A stretch of DNA of 64,000 bases, taken from Pedobacter schmidteae. GTDB taxonomy: Bacteria > Bacteroidota > Bacteroidia > Sphingobacteriales > Sphingobacteriaceae. The stretch spans positions 5,577,097 to 5,641,096 of the forward strand of contig NZ_LS999839.1 in NCBI RefSeq assembly GCF_900564155.1, in the 5' to 3' direction. Under the pieces are notes generated by a model, which saw only the letters and a list, made by a program, of their open reading frames with translations, ran no database searches and was not told where the DNA came from. Positions 60,918 to 64,000 of the stretch are shown piece by piece; the first letter of the stretch is position 1; each line of letters begins with the position of its first letter. The translations under genes were made by a program, and so were the position numbers.

Positions 60918-62495
60918 TTAAAAACTTTCAAATCTGTTAGAATATTCTGTAGTATTGGCTACATGGCTTTTTGCCGCTACTTCATTTGCCAGCTGTAAGA
61001 TGGTTCCATCCTGTACCATTTCTATCGCCTTTTCCATCATCTCGTACATGATCTGGTCTTTCTCCAGGTGCTCAATTTTTGAACGGACGAAATTGTGGAC
61101 CTCAGTGATCATTTTACCTGATTTTAAGGGAGCATGATAATCCATGGCCTGTGCCGCACAAAAAAGTTCAATTCCCAAAATCCTTTCTACATTTTCAATT
61201 ACCTGCAAGGCTTTTCGTCCACTGATAGACCCCATACTCACATGATCTTCCTGCCCCAAAGAAGTTGGGATACTATCGGCACTTGCCGGAAAACAAAGTC
61301 CTTTATTTTCGCTGGCCAAAGCGGCTGATGTATATTGTAAAATCATAAAGCCTGAATTCAAACCAGTTTCCCTCATCAACAGTTTCGGTACGCCAGCTGT
61401 ATTACCTTCCAGCGCAAGATAAATCCTTCGGTCGGATATATTCCCAATTTCTGAAGCAGCCAGACAAGCATAATCCAAAGGCATTGCAATAGGCTGTCCG
61501 TGAAAATTACCACCACTAATGGTCCGGTCTTCACTAAATATTACCGGATTATCAGTAACCGAATTGATCTCTATTTCAAGGGTATCTTTCAAGTGCAACC
61601 AGGCATTGCGCGACGCGCCATGTACTTGTGGAATACAACGCAAAGAGTAAGGGTCCTGCACTTTCGCACAATCCAAATGCGATTCTACAATCTCCGATCC
61701 TGCCAAAAGGTTCCTGATATTGGCTGCTACATGCTGATTTCCAGAATAGGGTCTTAGCTGATGTAATTGCTCATCAAAAGGTTTTGCCGATCCCATTAAA
61801 CCTTCCAACATCATAGCTGCAGTGATATCGGCTGTGGCCAATACATTGTGAAAACGTGCCACCACCTGTACTGCATGTGCGGCAATAAACTGGGTACCAT
61901 TAATTAAAGCGAGACCTTCTTTTGCACCCAATTTAATCGGCTCAAGTCCATGTTTTTTTAAAAGCTCGGCAGTAGCCGTTACCTTTCCTTTGTAATGAAC
62001 TTTCCCCAGTCCAATCAATGGAAGAAAAAGATGCGACAAAGGAGCCAGATCACCCGAGGCACCTACTGAACCTTGTTTAGGCACCATAGGTATTACCCCT
62101 GTCTCCAGATGCCAGATCATCCTGTCAAGCGTTGCTTCCTGAATTCCTGAATATCCCTTGGCCAGGGCCTGTAATTTCAGAACCAGCATCAATTTTGAAA
62201 TTTCTTCATCAATAGCTTCCCCGACACCAACAGCGTGGCTTTTAAGAATATTTTCCTGAAGTTTCCTGGTATCCTCTGCCGAGATCATGGAAGTACATAA
62301 AGGACCGAAACCGGTATTGATGCCATACACCGCCTTATCCGAAAGTGCTATTTTTTCTACAACCGCACTACTTTTATTTATCTTTTGACGGGTATCAGGG
62401 CTTAAAACACCCTTTATCACTCCTCTACTGATAGCCAATGCTTTACCAGCTGTAAGAAAATCTGAACCGTAATTAAAAATCTGATGAACACTCAT
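60918..62495 (-). CDS. hutH: Histidine ammonia-lyase
   Basis: This enzyme deaminates histidine to urocanate, the first step of the pathway. It has 525 residues. The residues for the MIO cofactor are A146-S147-G148 in QGSVGASGDLAPLSHL, and the N-terminal YGINTGFGPL motif is intact. It is the first gene of hutHU, transcribed away from a LysR-type regulator 76 bp upstream. A perfect TAnnTTTG box (TATATTTG, minus strand 62513-62520) lies 17 bp before its ATG. Confidence 0.97.
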   Translation of the reverse strand: MSVHQIFNYGSDFLTAGKALAISRGVIKGVLSPDTRQKINKSSAVVEKIALSDKAVYGINTGFGPLCTSMISAEDTRKLQENILKSHAVGVGEAIDEEISKLMLVLKLQALAKGYSGIQEATLDRMIWHLETGVIPMVPKQGSVGASGDLAPLSHLFLPLIGLGKVHYKGKVTATAELLKKHGLEPIKLGAKEGLALINGTQFIAAHAVQVVARFHNVLATADITAAMMLEGLMGSAKPFDEQLHQLRPYSGNQHVAANIRNLLAGSEIVESHLDCAKVQDPYSLRCIPQVHGASRNAWLHLKDTLEIEINSVTDNPVIFSEDRTISGGNFHGQPIAMPLDYACLAASEIGNISDRRIYLALEGNTAGVPKLLMRETGLNSGFMILQYTSAALASENKGLCFPASADSIPTSLGQEDHVSMGSISGRKALQVIENVERILGIELFCAAQAMDYHAPLKSGKMITEVHNFVRSKIEHLEKDQIMYEMMEKAIEMVQDGTILQLANEVAAKSHVANTTEYSNRFESF

Positions 62496-62512
62496 AACAA
62501 AAATCGTTTACA

Positions 62513-62545
62513 CAAATATAACCCCTATCTTTGATACTTATAAAT
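62513..62545 (-). promoter_or_regulatory. Promoter of hutH-hutU
   Basis: The minus strand carries TATATTTG (62513-62520) with a 20-nt spacer to a TTTA at 62541-62544. The -7 box of the divergent LysR gene lies only 5 bp away, so the two promoters overlap and a single regulator could control both. Confidence 0.6.
62526..62533 (+). promoter_or_regulatory. -7 promoter box of the LysR gene
   Basis: TATCTTTG matches TAnnTTTG, 38 bp before the ATG of the LysR gene. The -33 region is weak (GTTT at 62506-62509, spacer 16). Confidence 0.5.
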
Positions 62546-62571
62546 ACCATTTACATCATCAATCAATAACC

Positions 62572-63471
62572 ATGGGTTATCAAATAGAACTTAGGCATTT
62601 GAAATATTTCCAGGTCCTTGCGCAGGAATTGAAGTTTAGAAAAGCAGCAGAACTGTTGTTCATTTCACAGCCCGGTCTTAGTCGGCAGATTATGCAAATG
62701 GAAGAAATATTTAACGTAAGTCTGTTCGATCGCAGCAAAAAAAAGGTTGAGCTAACTGCTGCCGGTTTATATCTGAAAGAAGAAGTAGATTTCATTTTCA
62801 ATCACCTGGAAACCATCCGCCGGCAACTGGACAACATCAATCAGGGTAAAGAGACCGAGCTACGAATAGGTTTTTTAGGCTCCGCAGCGCAAAAAGTTGT
62901 ACCCGAACTGGTACTGAGGCTAAACCAGAAATACCCCGGCATTCAAACCATTTTGGATGAAATGCCTAATAAATTGCAAATAGAATTACTAGAGAAAGAT
63001 AAGCTGGACCTAGCCTTTGTACGCTTGCATCGCCTTCCGCAAGGCATTTCCAGACATCTCATTCATCAGGATACCTTTGCGATGGTATTGCCTGTAGAGC
63101 ATCCTGTCAATGCCGATAATTTTAATAGTGTAAGGGATTTTAGCGATGAACCTTTTATTTTCTTTTCAAGTGAAGATAGTCCATTTTATCATGATCTGAT
63201 TACAGGCATTTGCGAAGACAGCGGTTTCAGACCTAAGGTATTCCATAAATCTGTAAACGCACTCACCATATTTAAATTAGTTGAAGAAGGACTCGGTGTA
63301 GCTATTGTACCCACCTCACTTCAGTATGGTTACAACCTGAAGGTAAAATTTATAGAGTTGAAAAATATTCCACAACGAACTGAATTGTATGTTGCCTGGA
63401 AAGAATCAAACCGCAATCCGGCCTTAAAAAACGTAATCGAATTGTTGCTGGATAAAAAGGTGCTGCCCTGA
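62572..63471 (+). CDS. LysR family transcriptional regulator
   Basis: This 299-residue regulator has an N-terminal helix-turn-helix at about 8-65 (FRKAAELLFISQPGLSRQIMQMEEIFNVSLF). An effector-binding domain follows at about 92-295 (LRIGFLGSAAQKVVPELVLRL; LVEEGLGVAIVP). It is divergent from hutH with shared promoter DNA, so it probably regulates histidine degradation, although this class controls many other pathways. Its final codons form half of a hairpin terminator for the next gene. Confidence 0.94.
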   Translation: MGYQIELRHLKYFQVLAQELKFRKAAELLFISQPGLSRQIMQMEEIFNVSLFDRSKKKVELTAAGLYLKEEVDFIFNHLETIRRQLDNINQGKETELRIGFLGSAAQKVVPELVLRLNQKYPGIQTILDEMPNKLQIELLEKDKLDLAFVRLHRLPQGISRHLIHQDTFAMVLPVEHPVNADNFNSVRDFSDEPFIFFSSEDSPFYHDLITGICEDSGFRPKVFHKSVNALTIFKLVEEGLGVAIVPTSLQYGYNLKVKFIELKNIPQRTELYVAWKESNRNPALKNVIELLLDKKVLP

Positions 63472-63485
63472 TATCGGGCAGCACC
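63459..63485 (-). terminator. Terminator of the lipoprotein gene, embedded in the end of the LysR gene
   Basis: 10-bp GC-rich arms GGTGCTGCCC (63459-63468) and its complement (63476-63485) have a 7-nt loop containing the LysR stop codon. On the minus strand TTTTTATCC follows, so it ends the convergent minus-strand operon and at the same time forms the 3' hairpin of the LysR transcript. Confidence 0.85.
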
Positions 63486-63507
63486 AACCAATTTACCAAA
63501 TTGAGCT

Positions 63508-63942
63508 TTACTGAAGCACGACCTTTAGTGTATATACACTGATATTTTTACCGGTTTGTGAAGTTACCGTATATGTTTTCGGTGTTGAGAAACTAGTATA
63601 GTAGCCCATTTCCGGGGATACCTTAGCAAATTTTGACTGACCTGTAAGTATGCACCTGATAAACAGATTACTCAGATCGGTACCTGTTTTTGCCGTTACG
63701 GTAATGTTTAAGGGCGTACCTGCAACATCCAGTCTTTCATTTCCCGAAGCTATATCAACCACTATTTTGGGGATACTTTTACTAACAACCACATCTTTAG
63801 CGCTGGCATCGAGTAATGTGATATCCTGTATAAAAGCCTGATCTATCTGGCTGCTGATAATCGGATCGTCCGTTTTTGAACAACCACCTCCTGTTGTTGC
63901 TATAATCAACAACAGGAATATATATTTAAATGAATTTTTCAT
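63508..63942 (-). CDS. Hypothetical lipoprotein with a DUF5018-like beta domain
   Basis: This is a lipoprotein of 144 residues from the ATG at 63940-63942 (MKNSFKYIFLLLIIATTGGGC, C21 as lipid site); seven codons earlier is another in-frame ATG that would overlap the gene upstream. The mature part (ITLLDASAKDVVVSKSIPKIVVDIASG, then LNITVTAKTGTDLSNLF) looks like an Ig-like or DUF5018-type fold found in Bacteroidota surface lipoproteins. The function is unknown. It is the last gene of an operon coming from beyond the window. Confidence 0.8.
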   Translation of the reverse strand: MKNSFKYIFLLLIIATTGGGCSKTDDPIISSQIDQAFIQDITLLDASAKDVVVSKSIPKIVVDIASGNERLDVAGTPLNITVTAKTGTDLSNLFIRCILTGQSKFAKVSPEMGYYTSFSTPKTYTVTSQTGKNISVYTLKVVLQ

Positions 63943-63949
63943 TAGGATA

Positions 63950-64000
63950 TTATTGAATTTCAACTGATTTATTGAGTTTAAGTTTTACCATCCAAAGTTT
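63950..64000 (-). CDS. C-terminal end of a gene extending beyond the window
   Basis: One reading frame runs in from base 64000 and ends with a TAA at 63950-63952 (residues KLWMVKLKLNKSVEIQ), 7 bp before the ATG of the lipoprotein gene. The spacing fits an operon. Too little is present to name it. Confidence 0.4.
   Translation of the reverse strand, partial: KLWMVKLKLNKSVEIQ

Noticed and set aside
1-64000. CRISPR array, prophage, insertion sequence, tRNA or rRNA gene
   Set aside because: I saw no regularly spaced direct repeats of CRISPR size, no transposase or phage genes, and no tRNA or rRNA signature in any gap.

Overview
The window reads as a chromosomal segment of a Sphingobacteriaceae-type Bacteroidota, most like Pedobacter. 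The grounds are paired SusC/SusD loci driven by ECF sigma/FecR pairs, very weak ribosome binding sites, many perfect TAnnTTTG (-7) promoter boxes, cytochrome bd, and the long Bacteroidota form of urocanate hydratase. I see no rRNA, tRNA, CRISPR array, insertion sequence or prophage. Apart from one REP-like inverted repeat and one short tandem repeat, it looks like ordinary, densely coded chromosome.

Region 1 (1-25.1 kb, all minus strand) holds three consecutive ECF sigma - FecR trans-envelope signalling modules. The first is cut by the window edge. The second drives SusC, SusD, a lipoprotein that looks like a zinc peptidase with its metal site lost, and a TlpA-type thioredoxin, and ends at a strong hairpin. 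The third drives SusC, SusD, a NagX-like acyltransferase and a GH20 beta-N-acetylhexosaminidase, which together read as a GlcNAc/chitin-oligosaccharide utilisation locus. Both susC genes carry, just 5' of the start, an excellent intrinsic terminator pointing antisense to susC, as expected for a cis-antisense RNA.

Region 2 (22.3-33.3 kb): a large outer-membrane beta-barrel protein with a Gly-rich CBM9-like partner, cydAB, an unknown lipoprotein, an M1 aminopeptidase and a DUF2911 protein. Region 3 (33.5-41.5 kb): an operon of PIG-L-type deacetylase, a previously uncalled 47-residue membrane protein and a sodium:solute symporter; a small lipoprotein; a TetR-DoxX pair with a clear operator; and an RpoD-like sigma paralogue coupled to AlkB.

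Region 4 (41.7-49.5 kb): an Lrp regulator, SRPBCC and DUF2461 proteins, an NfeD-like/flotillin pair, a GHL10 lipoprotein, a J-domain/KTSC fusion, a secreted repeat-motif peptide and a Tat-exported sugar isomerase-like protein. Region 5 (49.5-57.2 kb): a response regulator/histidine kinase pair followed by a complete CzcCBA-type heavy-metal efflux system. Four 11-bp direct repeats sit just before the efflux promoter and are the likely response-regulator site.

Region 6 (57.2-64 kb): a TPR protein, an ArsR-type repressor/SRPBCC operon with two operators over its promoter, hutU-hutH with a divergent LysR regulator, and the beginning of another lipoprotein operon. Three convergent gene junctions here share one layout: a perfect palindrome that contains the stop codon of one gene and can act as a transcription terminator.
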